This document shows positions 43,613 through 52,675 of a stretch of DNA of 56,739 nt, piece after piece (position 1 is the first letter of the stretch; each line of letters starts with the position of its first letter). The translations under genes were made by a program, and so were the position numbers. The notes under the pieces are model-generated. The model worked only from the letters and a program-made list of their open reading frames with translations. It was not told the origin of the DNA and did not search any database. Origin of the DNA: Lachnospiraceae bacterium. GTDB lineage: Bacteria; Bacillota_A; Clostridia; Lachnospirales; Lachnospiraceae. The stretch is taken from contig JAQUUB010000021.1 of the NCBI GenBank assembly GCA_028694115.1, positions 1-56,739 on the forward strand. Direction: 5' to 3'.

Positions 43613-46600
43613 CTATTTAAAGTATTTTACACCCGATTCAAAAATCTTCAAGTCCTGTTCCCCATATATATTCATCGCAACTGCAGTATCTCTTCTTTCA
43701 GAATGAGCCATTTTACCAAAGCATCTTCCATCCGGAGATGTAATACCTTCTATGGAAGCATAAGAACCATTTACGTTCCATTCCTCATCCATTGAAATAT
43801 TTCCATCAAAATCAGAATACTGCGTTGCTATCTGTCCATTTTCAAACAACTTATCAATCCATTCTTTGGAAGCGACAAAACGTCCCTCACCATGAGAAGC
43901 AGGATTTACATATGTTTTCCCTAGTTCAGCTTCCCTTAACCAAGGGGACTTATTGGATACGACTTTTGTATATACCATCTTAGAAACATGACGATTAATT
44001 GTATTATAAGTGAGTGTAGGAGAATCTTCTTTTTGACCTACAATTTCTCCGTTTGGTACCAATCCTAATTTGATAAGTGCCTGGAAACCATTGCAAATAC
44101 CTAACGCTAAACCATCTCTTTCCTTCAATAACTGATTAACTGCTTCTCTTAATTTATCATTCTGGAATGCAGTAGCAAAAAATTTTGCTGATCCATCAGG
44201 TTCATCACCTGCACTAAATCCGCCAGGAAACATGATGATTTGTGATTTTTCAATTGCTTTTTTAAATTCTTCTACAGATTCTCGTATATCATTTGCAGAT
44301 AAATTTTTAAATACCTTTGTAATTACATTTGCTCCAGCTCGTTCGAAAGCTTTTTGACTATCATATTCACAATTCGTTCCAGGAAATACAGGAATAAATA
44401 CAGTAGGTTTCGCAACTTTATTTTTACATACATAAATTTCTTTCGCACGATACTCCTTAGATTCAACCATTTCATTTCCCTTGTAGGCTTTTGTAGGAAA
44501 TACCTTTTCAAGCTTATTGGTATATGATTTTAATATTTCCTCCATTGTAATGACCATATCACCATAGGTAAATGAAACCTGTTCTGTTACTTCTCCAATA
44601 ATAGAATAAGGCACAGATAGTAGATTGAGTTTTGTAGCATCTACTTCAGCAACAATATTTGCAATATCTGCGGCAAACAATTCCTCTGGTTTTACCTCTG
44701 ATGAAATTGCCACTCCCAAACGATTACCAAGTGCCATCTTTGATAGAGCTGCTGCCACGCCATGTCCTTCTAGAGCATATGCTGAAATAACAACCCCTTC
44801 TTTGATTGCCTTTGCAATTCCTTTATAAAGCTCCATAACGCTTTCATATTCAGGTAAATCGTATTCATCTTTTTTAATCGTAAATTTTACAAGCTTGCTT
44901 CCTACTTTCTTAAGTTCAGGGGTAATAATTTCTTTGTAAGATGCCACATCAACCGCAAATGAAACAAGCGTTGGTGGAACGTCTATTTCATTAAATGTTC
45001 CAGACATGGAATCTTTTCCACCAATAGAGGGTAGCCCGAATCCAAGCTGTGCATCATAAGCCCCAAGTAGAGCAGCAAATGGCTGACTCCAACGTTTTTT
45101 ATCTTCCGACATACGTCTAAAGTATTCTTGGAACGTAAATCTAATCTTTGTTAAATCGCCACCAGAAGCTACAATTTTAGCAATTGATTCCGTTACCGCA
45201 TAGACTGCTCCATGATAAGGACTCCATGAAGATAAATTGGGATCGAAACCATAACTCATCATAGTCACTGTATCTGTTTTTCCTTTTAACATCGGCAATT
45301 TAGCAACCATTGTCTGCGTTTCCGTCATCTGGTATTTTCCACCATAGGGCATAAATACGCTTGCTGCACCAATAGAACCATCAAACATTTCTACTAGTCC
45401 TTTTTGTGAACAAACATTTAAGTCGTTCAAAGTCTCTAGCCACTTTACTTTTATATCGGATACTTTTACCTCTTTTGCAAAGTAATTATCTTCTTTCTTT
45501 GGAACCTCCACATAAACTTCTGTTTCTTGATGAGCACCATTGGTATCTAAGAATGCACGGCTAAGATTAACAATATCTCTTCCTCTCCAATTCAAAACAA
45601 GTCTTGGCTCTTTTGTAACAACAGCTACCTCTACCGCCTCTAAATTTTCTTCCGCTGTATAGGAAAGAAATTCTTTTACATCCTTAGGATCAATCACAAC
45701 TGCCATTCTTTCCTGTGATTCGGAAATAGCAAGTTCTGTTCCATCAAGCCCCGCATATTTTTTAGGTACTTTATCTAAATCAATTACTAATCCATCCGCT
45801 AGTTCACCTATTGCAACAGAAACACCGCCTGCTCCAAAATCATTACACTTTTTAATTAATTTACTAACTTCCTCACGTCTAAATAGTCTCTGGATTTTTC
45901 GTTCGGTTGGAGCATTTCCTTTCTGTACCTCTGCACCACATGTTTCAATTGATTGTTCCGTATGCACTTTTGAAGATCCCGTTGCTCCGCCACAACCATC
46001 ACGTCCAGTTCTCCCGCCTAATAAAATAATAATATCCCCGGGATCAGATGTCTCTCTTATTACATTCTTTCTAGGAGCTGCTCCCATAACTGCTCCAATT
46101 TCCATTCTCTTAGCAACATAATTGGGATGATAGATTTCCTTTACAAAACCTGTTGCAAGACCAATTTGGTTTCCATAAGAGGAATATCCATGAGCCGCAC
46201 CGCGAACTAATTTTTTTTGAGGAAGTTTACCCTTTAATGTTTCATCATTAGAAACAGTAGGATCTGCTGCACCAGTTACACGCATTGCCTGATAAACATA
46301 AGCACGGCCTGATAACGGATCTCTGATAGCACCACCTAAGCACGTTGCGGCACCACCAAAAGGTTCAATTTCAGTCGGATGATTATGTGTCTCGTTTTTA
46401 AAGCATACCAACCACTCTTCTGTAATCACACTAGAATCTTCTAACTCTATTGTAACTGGAACTACAATAGAACATGCATTAATCTCTTCTGATTCTTCCA
46501 TGTCTTGTAGTTTTCCATCTTTTTTCAATTTTCTCATTGCCATAAGGGCTAAATCCATTAAGCATACAAACTTATCTCCACCCTTTTCTGCAACCCGGTT

Positions 46601-47395
46601 TCCAAAAACATCTTCTCTAATGGAACAGTAATTTTTATAAGATTTTTCAATAGGATTTTTATAATATCCTTCTTCGAATTCCACATTCTTGAGTTCTGTG
46701 GAGAAGGTTGTATGACGACAGTGATCAGACCAATAGGTATCTAATACTCGTATCTCTGTCATAGATGGATTTCTCTTTTCCTCCATAGTAAAATATTTCT
46801 TAATATGAAGAAAATCTTTAAATGTCATTGCTAGACCTAATGAGTCGTAAAGTTTCTTTAGGTTTTCCTCTGACATAGACACAAAGCCTTCAAAGATTTT
46901 CACATCTTCGGGCTCTTCGAACTGTGTAATTAAGGTTTCTGGAATTACAGCATCATTTGTCTCTCTTGAATCAACTGGATTAATACAATAATTCTTTATT
47001 TTCTCAAATTCTTCCTCCGTAATTTTTCCTGAGAGGCAATAGGTAACTGCAGTCTTAATTACAGGTTCTTCATCTTCCTTAATAAACTTTACACATTGTT
47101 CAGCGGAATCAGCACGTTGATCAAACTGTCCTGGCAATGATTCTACAGAAAAAACAAAATCATTTGATTTCTTATCAAATGTTTCCTGATATAAGATATC
47201 AATAGGAGGCTCTGAAAACACAGTTTTACATGATTTTATAAAGACTTCTTCTGACACGTTTTCAACATCATACCGGATAAAAACTCTAACCTTCTCAATG
47301 CCTGAAATACCAAGATAACTTTTAATTTCTTCTTGTAATTCTTTTGCCTTCACTGCAAAATCTTCTCTTTTTTCCACATAAATTCGCTTTACCAT
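43613..47395 (-). CDS. purL: phosphoribosylformylglycinamidine synthase, single-chain
   Basis: 1260 aa. This is the fused form in which the synthetase and glutaminase are in one chain, instead of the PurS-PurQ-PurL trio common in Firmicutes. The synthetase has DTYWSDHCRHTTF near 248, KNETHNHPTEIEPFGGAAT near 355 and GGRTGRDGCGGATGSS. The C-terminal glutaminase has FPGTNCEYDSQ, FPGGFSAGDEPDG and the nucleophile in ALGICNGFQALI. The start at 47395 follows AAGGAG. An in-frame ATG at 47485 lacks a ribosome site. No purine riboswitch is visible. Confidence 0.96.
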   Translation of the reverse strand: MVKRIYVEKREDFAVKAKELQEEIKSYLGISGIEKVRVFIRYDVENVSEEVFIKSCKTVFSEPPIDILYQETFDKKSNDFVFSVESLPGQFDQRADSAEQCVKFIKEDEEPVIKTAVTYCLSGKITEEEFEKIKNYCINPVDSRETNDAVIPETLITQFEEPEDVKIFEGFVSMSEENLKKLYDSLGLAMTFKDFLHIKKYFTMEEKRNPSMTEIRVLDTYWSDHCRHTTFSTELKNVEFEEGYYKNPIEKSYKNYCSIREDVFGNRVAEKGGDKFVCLMDLALMAMRKLKKDGKLQDMEESEEINACSIVVPVTIELEDSSVITEEWLVCFKNETHNHPTEIEPFGGAATCLGGAIRDPLSGRAYVYQAMRVTGAADPTVSNDETLKGKLPQKKLVRGAAHGYSSYGNQIGLATGFVKEIYHPNYVAKRMEIGAVMGAAPRKNVIRETSDPGDIIILLGGRTGRDGCGGATGSSKVHTEQSIETCGAEVQKGNAPTERKIQRLFRREEVSKLIKKCNDFGAGGVSVAIGELADGLVIDLDKVPKKYAGLDGTELAISESQERMAVVIDPKDVKEFLSYTAEENLEAVEVAVVTKEPRLVLNWRGRDIVNLSRAFLDTNGAHQETEVYVEVPKKEDNYFAKEVKVSDIKVKWLETLNDLNVCSQKGLVEMFDGSIGAASVFMPYGGKYQMTETQTMVAKLPMLKGKTDTVTMMSYGFDPNLSSWSPYHGAVYAVTESIAKIVASGGDLTKIRFTFQEYFRRMSEDKKRWSQPFAALLGAYDAQLGFGLPSIGGKDSMSGTFNEIDVPPTLVSFAVDVASYKEIITPELKKVGSKLVKFTIKKDEYDLPEYESVMELYKGIAKAIKEGVVISAYALEGHGVAAALSKMALGNRLGVAISSEVKPEELFAADIANIVAEVDATKLNLLSVPYSIIGEVTEQVSFTYGDMVITMEEILKSYTNKLEKVFPTKAYKGNEMVESKEYRAKEIYVCKNKVAKPTVFIPVFPGTNCEYDSQKAFERAGANVITKVFKNLSANDIRESVEEFKKAIEKSQIIMFPGGFSAGDEPDGSAKFFATAFQNDKLREAVNQLLKERDGLALGICNGFQALIKLGLVPNGEIVGQKEDSPTLTYNTINRHVSKMVYTKVVSNKSPWLREAELGKTYVNPASHGEGRFVASKEWIDKLFENGQIATQYSDFDGNISMDEEWNVNGSYASIEGITSPDGRCFGKMAHSERRDTAVAMNIYGEQDLKIFESGVKYFK

Positions 47396-47473
47396 GTGTA
47401 CTCTCCTTATTATATATTTGTATTGACAATAGCATAATTCACGATTTTCTAACTGATTTTTTGTTACTTTTAT

Positions 47474-47503
47474 ATAATACCCCATATTATTGTAATTTTA
47501 CAA
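47474..47503 (-). promoter_or_regulatory. possible purL promoter
   Basis: TTGTAA (47503-47498), an 18-nt spacer and TATTAT (47479-47474) on the minus strand. The 331-bp divergent gap 47396-47726 holds this, the tetR promoter and no gene or riboswitch. Confidence 0.4.
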
Positions 47504-47585
47504 GTCCTAGATACATAATATTGTGGTATTTTTTTATAGATTGTCGATTTCCCAATTTTCCTTGTATTCATGGCATTTTTGACGC

Positions 47586-47614
47586 TTGACATTGTGACAC
47601 TCTTGTCATAGCAT
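47586..47614 (+). promoter_or_regulatory. tetR promoter with inverted repeat
   Basis: TTGACA (47586-47591), a 17-nt spacer and TAGCAT (47609-47614). TGACA (47587-47591) and TGTCA (47604-47608) form an inverted repeat over the -35 and spacer. A second imperfect palindrome, ATTGACT...AGTCCAAT, lies nearer the gene (about 47646-47664). Either could be the operator of the TetR protein itself. Confidence 0.45.
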
Positions 47615-47726
47615 GAACTTACAAATACTTGATCATTTTATTATTATTGACTAAAAAGTCCAATCATACCTTTCAATCAGAAAAATAATAAATGATATAA
47701 AAAATAAACAAAGAACAGGAGTAAGC

Positions 47727-48311
47727 ATGGGAGAAAAGTCTATTCAAAAAAAACAATTTATTTTGGATACTGCAAGGCAGATTTTTATGAACAAAGGTTA
47801 TAATGACGTAACCATGAAAGATATTGTAGATGCATGTGAGATAAGCCGTGGAGGCTTATACCTGTATTTTGATAGTACAAAAGATATTTTCATGGAAGTG
47901 TTACGAATGGAATCCAAGGATACGGATGATATTTTCACTAATTCTATTAGCGAAGACTCTTCTATTACAGATATCCTTGGAATATTTCTAAAAGAACAAA
48001 AGAAAGAGATTCTAAGTAAAAAGAATAACTTAACGATTGCGACTTATGAATTTTTCTTCAAAAATAAAGTAGCAAAAAAAGAAAATCCAATTAGAAATAC
48101 CTTTGACTGTGGTGTTAAAGTTTTAGCCGAATTAATCGCTTCTGGTGTAGAAAGTGGCGAACTTTATTGTGATGATTGTATGGGCGCTGCTAAAAACATT
48201 ATGTTTGTATTAGAAGGATTAAAAGTCAGTGCCCAGACAATGGGAATTACAGAAGACCAAGTAGATCATCAGCTGCTCTATATTATGCAAGGTCTTATTA
48301 TTGAAGAATAA
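47727..48311 (+). CDS. TetR/AcrR-family transcriptional regulator
   Basis: 194 aa. The N-terminal HTH (about 8-55) reads FILDTARQIFMNKGYNDVTMKDIVDACEISRGGLYLYFDSTKDIF, with the TetR consensus at all key places. The C-terminal helical ligand-binding part is not informative. An ACAGGAG site precedes the ATG. No efflux gene adjoins it, and the divergent neighbour is purL. Autoregulation is plausible from the palindromes upstream. Confidence 0.92.
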   Translation: MGEKSIQKKQFILDTARQIFMNKGYNDVTMKDIVDACEISRGGLYLYFDSTKDIFMEVLRMESKDTDDIFTNSISEDSSITDILGIFLKEQKKEILSKKNNLTIATYEFFFKNKVAKKENPIRNTFDCGVKVLAELIASGVESGELYCDDCMGAAKNIMFVLEGLKVSAQTMGITEDQVDHQLLYIMQGLIIEE

Positions 48312-48330
48312 ATCTCACTATTACATAGGA

Positions 48331-48360
48331 AAAGAAGGCCATCTAACAGCCTTCTTTTTT
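48331..48360. terminator. bidirectional terminator, tetR / hflC
   Basis: AAGAAGGC (48332-48339) pairs with GCCTTCTT (48349-48356), followed by TTTT on the plus strand; the minus-strand copy ends in TTTTCC. Confidence 0.8.
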
Positions 48361-48367
48361 GCATTTT

Positions 48368-49318
48368 TTATTGTCCGGTGAATATTTTTGCAATGGGTGA
48401 ATCCGCTGGCAATATTAATGTCTTGTTATCTCCCACCATACTATTCTTAGCAGCATCAAGACTTCTTACATACGTATAAAAGTCACTCTTTGCATCATCA
48501 GCATATGCATCAGAAAGAATTTTCATATACTCTGCTTCCCCTTCTGCAACTAACTGTTCTGCAGTTGCTTCTGCTTCTGATTTCATAATAGAAACTTCTT
48601 TATCCGTTGTATTTTCAATAATTTGAGCCTGTGAGGCACCTTCTGCAGTATACTGAGCTGCAATGTTTTCTCGTTCGGAAATCATTCGGTTGTAAACTCC
48701 CTGCTTATTATCATCTGGCAGATCAAGTTTTTTCACTTCTACAGTTCTAATTTCAATTCCATATTGCTCATATACTGTTCCAATATGGTGCATGATTTCT
48801 TGCGTTAAAGACTGTATTTCAACTTCCTCTTCATCATCTAGTGAAATGTCATTTGAATTCACTTCTTCTTGTGGCGTAGTAACAGTCATCCTTCCATCAC
48901 GACTTCTAATTACCTCGTCCTGAGTCATATTTGAAATTGTGTTTTTTGTAGCATTGTATACAATCGTATCAATACGGTTCTCTGCATTTGCAATCGAATA
49001 GCTTAATGTCTGAGCAAATTTCAACGGATCAGTCACACACCATATGACATAGCTATCTACGATCATAGATTTTTTATCTGAAGTAATAACATCTGATTCT
49101 GGCAAATCATACAACAAGACTTCTTTTGGAATTGTATCTACGGATTCGACAAAAGGGACTTTGAATGAAAGTCCTGCCGATGTGATTACCCTTTGAACCT
49201 TACCAAACTGTCTGATTAATTTATATTCATTTTCTTGTGTTACAACCATTGATGATAACCCTGTAAATAAGATTGCGATAAACACGATCCAAAAAAGGAA
49301 TTTGAATTTCTTTTTCAT
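48368..49318 (-). CDS. hflC: HflC-type SPFH membrane protein
   Basis: 316 aa with an N-terminal signal anchor (about 5-27) and a prohibitin/SPFH domain (VVTQENEYKLIRQFGKVQRVITSAGL onward, about 25-215). A long helical region with A/E-rich MKSEAEATAEQLVAEGEAEY follows. With HflK it should form a membrane microdomain cage, which in other bacteria restrains the FtsH protease. The start overlaps the end of hflK by 4 nt. No ftsH is in the window. Confidence 0.9.
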   Translation of the reverse strand: MKKKFKFLFWIVFIAILFTGLSSMVVTQENEYKLIRQFGKVQRVITSAGLSFKVPFVESVDTIPKEVLLYDLPESDVITSDKKSMIVDSYVIWCVTDPLKFAQTLSYSIANAENRIDTIVYNATKNTISNMTQDEVIRSRDGRMTVTTPQEEVNSNDISLDDEEEVEIQSLTQEIMHHIGTVYEQYGIEIRTVEVKKLDLPDDNKQGVYNRMISERENIAAQYTAEGASQAQIIENTTDKEVSIMKSEAEATAEQLVAEGEAEYMKILSDAYADDAKSDFYTYVRSLDAAKNSMVGDNKTLILPADSPIAKIFTGQ

Positions 49319-50373
49319 TTGTTTACGCCCTCCTCTTGTGTCTTATTTGTGTCTTGTGTCTTTTTTGTGTCTTGTGTCTTATTTGTATCTTCATTTGTAT
49401 TACTGCTCTTACTTTGAGATGTCCCATTCAGGGTATCTAACGGAAGCAATTCGTTAATTGTCGTTGTTGTAGATTCTCCACTAGTCCCTTGAACAATAAT
49501 TTTCATATCTGGAAGTATCTCTTCCATCGTTTCGTAGAACATACGTTGTTTTGTAATCGTTGGAAACTTAACATACTCCTCATACATCGAATTGAAACGC
49601 GCCACCTGACCATTTGCCTCATTAATACGATTTTGTTTCTCTGCCTGTGCCTCTTGTACAATTCTATCAGATTCTGCTTTTGCTTCAGGTATCTGTTGAT
49701 TTCTATACTTATTCGCATTATTAAGTGCTGTTTCTTTTCCCTGTTTTGCAGTTTCTACCGCTTTAAAAGCTGTTACGACCTCATTGGTTGGTGGTTCAGC
49801 ATCCTGAATAGTTATGTTAACTAGTTGAATGCCAATATCATACACTTCCAATTTATCAAGAATCATTTCTTTAATATTTGCCTGTATCTCATTTTTTCCG
49901 GTTGTTAATACAGAATCAACGGTGTAAGAACCGATGGTGGTTCTAATACAGTTCTGCGCAATATTATTTAAAATCATAACTGGATCTTCTGAAGCATACA
50001 ACGCTTTTACTGGATCAGAGATTCTGTATTCTGCATAAAAATCTACACGAATAAAATTATAATCTCCTGTAATCATCATTGCTTCTTCATCACCAGTAGC
50101 TTCCTCATCACTGGTTTCTGTTACATAGCCAATAGGCATCCCTTGAATTGTTGTATTTACCTTCTGCACACTTTGTATAAGGGGTATTTTAAAATGTAAT
50201 CCCGGTTCTGTAACAGCTCTTGCTTGTCCAAAAGTACAAACAACTGCTTGTTCCTCTTCCTTAATGCTATACCATGAACTGTTAATTATAATAATTACTA
50301 GTAATGCAATGACCACAATTTTTATTACATTCTTAACTTTTGATAGGGTCTTTACAACCTTTTCTTTAAACAT
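49315..50373 (-). CDS. hflK: HflK-type SPFH membrane protein
   Basis: 352 aa with a membrane helix (about 15-33) and SPFH domain (about 35-230, EEEQAVVCTFGQARAVTEPGLHFKIP). A helical region with A/Q/E-rich NKYRNQQIPEAKAESDRIVQ follows, and a C-terminal tail of Thr/Gln/Asp/Lys repeats (TQDT, KKTQ) lies at about 330-348. The tail is encoded by a small tandem repeat. It overlaps the upstream EAL gene by 8 nt and hflC by 4 nt, so it is translationally coupled at both ends. Confidence 0.9.
   Translation of the reverse strand: MFKEKVVKTLSKVKNVIKIVVIALLVIIIINSSWYSIKEEEQAVVCTFGQARAVTEPGLHFKIPLIQSVQKVNTTIQGMPIGYVTETSDEEATGDEEAMMITGDYNFIRVDFYAEYRISDPVKALYASEDPVMILNNIAQNCIRTTIGSYTVDSVLTTGKNEIQANIKEMILDKLEVYDIGIQLVNITIQDAEPPTNEVVTAFKAVETAKQGKETALNNANKYRNQQIPEAKAESDRIVQEAQAEKQNRINEANGQVARFNSMYEEYVKFPTITKQRMFYETMEEILPDMKIIVQGTSGESTTTTINELLPLDTLNGTSQSKSSNTNEDTNKTQDTKKTQDTNKTQEEGVNK
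49336..49389. repeat. three 18-bp tandem repeats in hflK 3' end
   Basis: Units at 49336-49353, 49354-49371 and 49372-49389 differ by one base each (TTGTGTCTTATTTGTGTC type). They encode six-residue repeats DTNKTQ/DTKKTQ at the HflK C-terminus, a likely length-variable site. Confidence 0.85.
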
Positions 50374-52045
50374 CTTTTAATTCCTCTCCTTCATAATACC
50401 CTTTTTTTAATCGCTTTTCGAACTGTTCTTTCGGAAGGGGTCTGTCAAATAAGAATCCTTGTGCATTATCGCACTTAATTTCTTTTAAAAAATCTGCCTG
50501 CTCTTTTGTCTCAACTCCCTCTGTAATAACCTGAATGTCCATTTCCTTTACCATTCGAACTACATTTGATATAATCACTCTTTCCTTCTCTGAAGAAGTC
50601 TGTACATCAAGTAATGATTTATCAATCTTTAACATATCCACTGGCAAAGTCTTTAACAAGCTTAAGGACGAAAAACCTGTACCAAAGTCATCTATCGATG
50701 TAGAAATACCAAAACTTTTCAAGGTCTCTACAGCCCTTACAAAAGTAGCTTTATCCTTGTAATCAACCGTCTCAGTAAACTCAATCTCAATATATCTGGC
50801 AGGTACATAGTATTTTTTTAATACTTCAATAATCTGTTCCGTAAATCCAGGATTCAAAAAATGGACCTTGGAAAAGTTAACTGAAATAGGGAATAAATCA
50901 ATTCCTACCTTTAACCATTCCGTAATATCTCTACATACAATATCCAAAACATAAAAATCCATATTACAAATAAAACCATTTTTTTCAAATACAGGAATGA
51001 ATTCCATCGGTGGTACAATCTTCCCGTTTTCAATCCACCGGACTAGTGCCTCTGCTCCATTTAAACGATAGGTATTTAAATCAATTTTAGGTTGATAATA
51101 GACAACGAACTCCTTATTTTCCAATGCCTGACGCATGTTGCTCTCGATTTCTTTTTCACGTACAATCTGTCTATGCAAATCTTGGTCATAGTACACTGGC
51201 TCAAAACTTACTCTATTCTTTGCAATGGACGAAGCTTCCGAAGATTTTTCAATAATCTGATACATTTCCTGATCGTCTTCTTTTATCTGATAAACACCAA
51301 CAAAAAAATTAATCAGCAGGCATATATCATCATTATCATATGAAATATTCAGTTTGAAATTATCGAGATGTTCTAAACACAAATTCAAATATTGATCTTT
51401 CACCAATACAACATAATTGTCTCCACCAATTCTGCCTAATAACTGATGTTCATCAAATGAATACAGGTAGTCCTTCATATTCCTGGCCACAGCAGATAAA
51501 ACTAAATTTCCAAATTCGTGACCATACATTTGATTTATTAATTTGAATTTACTAATATTCAAATAAAGAGCTGTATACTTACAGCCCTGATCTTTTGCTA
51601 TAATCTTCTGCCCCTCTGTCACAAACCCCGTAGTGTTTAATGCACCACTTGCCACATCATGAGTGATTGCATTTTCATCTCTTAGTTTTCTCTGATATTT
51701 TGCAAAATAGAGTACTAGAATCCTAGACATCATCTGCATAACATTTTTTTCTTCTTCTGTATCTTCACTTTTATTTTGCTCTTTCCAATATCGAAGAGTA
51801 AGATATCTTTTTTCTCCATCAAAGGAAAGCTTTTCTTCATAATCTGCTTGATTATTTAAAATACTATCGCTTTTCTGGTAAAAATCAAAATGCGCTACCT
51901 GCATATCTACATCTTCAAATAAAGCCTGAACCTGAACCAATGAAATCGAGCTAGCCAAAATTCCAATTGCACTTTGTAAGCTAACTTCATCCTGATCATA
52001 CTCTTGTAATTTATCTAAAAAGCTTACAACCTTCTTAGTTTTCAT
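50366..52045 (-). CDS. cytoplasmic GGDEF-EAL protein, probable c-di-GMP phosphodiesterase
   Basis: 559 aa without membrane helices. A GAF-like or unclassified N-terminus (about 1-120) precedes a degenerate GGDEF domain (GGDNY at 207-211) and an EAL domain with EALVR (332-336), SVNFSK, EIEFTET, DDFGTGFSS (452-460), KIDKS, EGVET (509-513) and AQGF. The catalytic set is intact, so it should degrade c-di-GMP. The start at 52045 has GGAG upstream. It overlaps the preceding small gene by 11 nt and hflK by 8 nt. Confidence 0.9.
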   Translation of the reverse strand: MKTKKVVSFLDKLQEYDQDEVSLQSAIGILASSISLVQVQALFEDVDMQVAHFDFYQKSDSILNNQADYEEKLSFDGEKRYLTLRYWKEQNKSEDTEEEKNVMQMMSRILVLYFAKYQRKLRDENAITHDVASGALNTTGFVTEGQKIIAKDQGCKYTALYLNISKFKLINQMYGHEFGNLVLSAVARNMKDYLYSFDEHQLLGRIGGDNYVVLVKDQYLNLCLEHLDNFKLNISYDNDDICLLINFFVGVYQIKEDDQEMYQIIEKSSEASSIAKNRVSFEPVYYDQDLHRQIVREKEIESNMRQALENKEFVVYYQPKIDLNTYRLNGAEALVRWIENGKIVPPMEFIPVFEKNGFICNMDFYVLDIVCRDITEWLKVGIDLFPISVNFSKVHFLNPGFTEQIIEVLKKYYVPARYIEIEFTETVDYKDKATFVRAVETLKSFGISTSIDDFGTGFSSLSLLKTLPVDMLKIDKSLLDVQTSSEKERVIISNVVRMVKEMDIQVITEGVETKEQADFLKEIKCDNAQGFLFDRPLPKEQFEKRLKKGYYEGEELKDV

Positions 52046-52508
52046 CTTCTCTCTCCTGTGCCCTGTTATAGAAGTCAAGCAAGTCCTTTAATTTACAAAG
52101 TACCTTTAAAAATAATTGTCTATCCACAGCTTCTGCCCACCTACCAGATTTGACCATTCCTTCCATGACATATTTACTTAAAACTGCCTTAAGCAGGTCT
52201 ATATCTTTAATACCAGCAGATAGAATAGCACTTTCTTCCTCTTCTGTATTTTTAATTCTACGTCTTGTATATGCATAACGATAATTAATATCCATTAATT
52301 TTGTATCTCGTGCTTCTTTTACAAAACTCAGCAAAGTACTATCAAACACCGGAAAATGTAGAGAAGATTTTCCCATTTCCCCTGTATACTTCTTTGATAC
52401 ATCCTCACCTGATTTTTGTGAAAGCCAAGCAATATACTTAGACAATTTAATGATATCGTCTCCATAGTTCAGTATAAAGAGCTCTCCGCCCGTCAATTCT
52501 TTTTCCAT
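52035..52508 (-). CDS. uncharacterised 157-aa protein
   Basis: No family recognised. It has no signal peptide or membrane helix. It is mostly helical and charged, with IKLSKYIAWLSQKSGEDVSKKY near the N-terminus, YRYAYTRRRIKNTEEEESAIL in the middle and a helical C-terminus LKDLLDFYNRAQERED. AAGGAG precedes the ATG. It is first in an operon with the cytoplasmic EAL protein, hflK and hflC, and overlaps the EAL gene by 11 nt. It could be a partner or adaptor of the phosphodiesterase, by position only. Confidence 0.8.
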   Translation of the reverse strand: MEKELTGGELFILNYGDDIIKLSKYIAWLSQKSGEDVSKKYTGEMGKSSLHFPVFDSTLLSFVKEARDTKLMDINYRYAYTRRRIKNTEEEESAILSAGIKDIDLLKAVLSKYVMEGMVKSGRWAEAVDRQLFLKVLCKLKDLLDFYNRAQEREDEN

Positions 52509-52606
52509 AAGCTTGCTCCTTCTTTATATCTGGAATCTCTTAATATCAGACAAATTATAACACAAATCCCCTCAGAATCCTATGTGAAATATGAACAAAA
52601 GATTTT

Positions 52607-52636
52607 TTGTATTTTATACATCACATCTGATATAAT
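52607..52636 (+). promoter_or_regulatory. promoter of the 52.7-56.5 kb cluster
   Basis: TTGTAT (52607-52612), an 18-nt spacer and TGA-TATAAT (extended -10, 52628-52636) lie 40 nt before the first gene. Confidence 0.75.
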
Positions 52637-52675
52637 TAATAAAAAACCAAATTAAGGAAGCATATAGGAACTGTT

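Noticed and set aside
47396..47485. N-terminal extension of purL
   Set aside because: It has no ribosome site and crosses the promoter region; AAGGAG and the family N-terminus fit the start at 47395.
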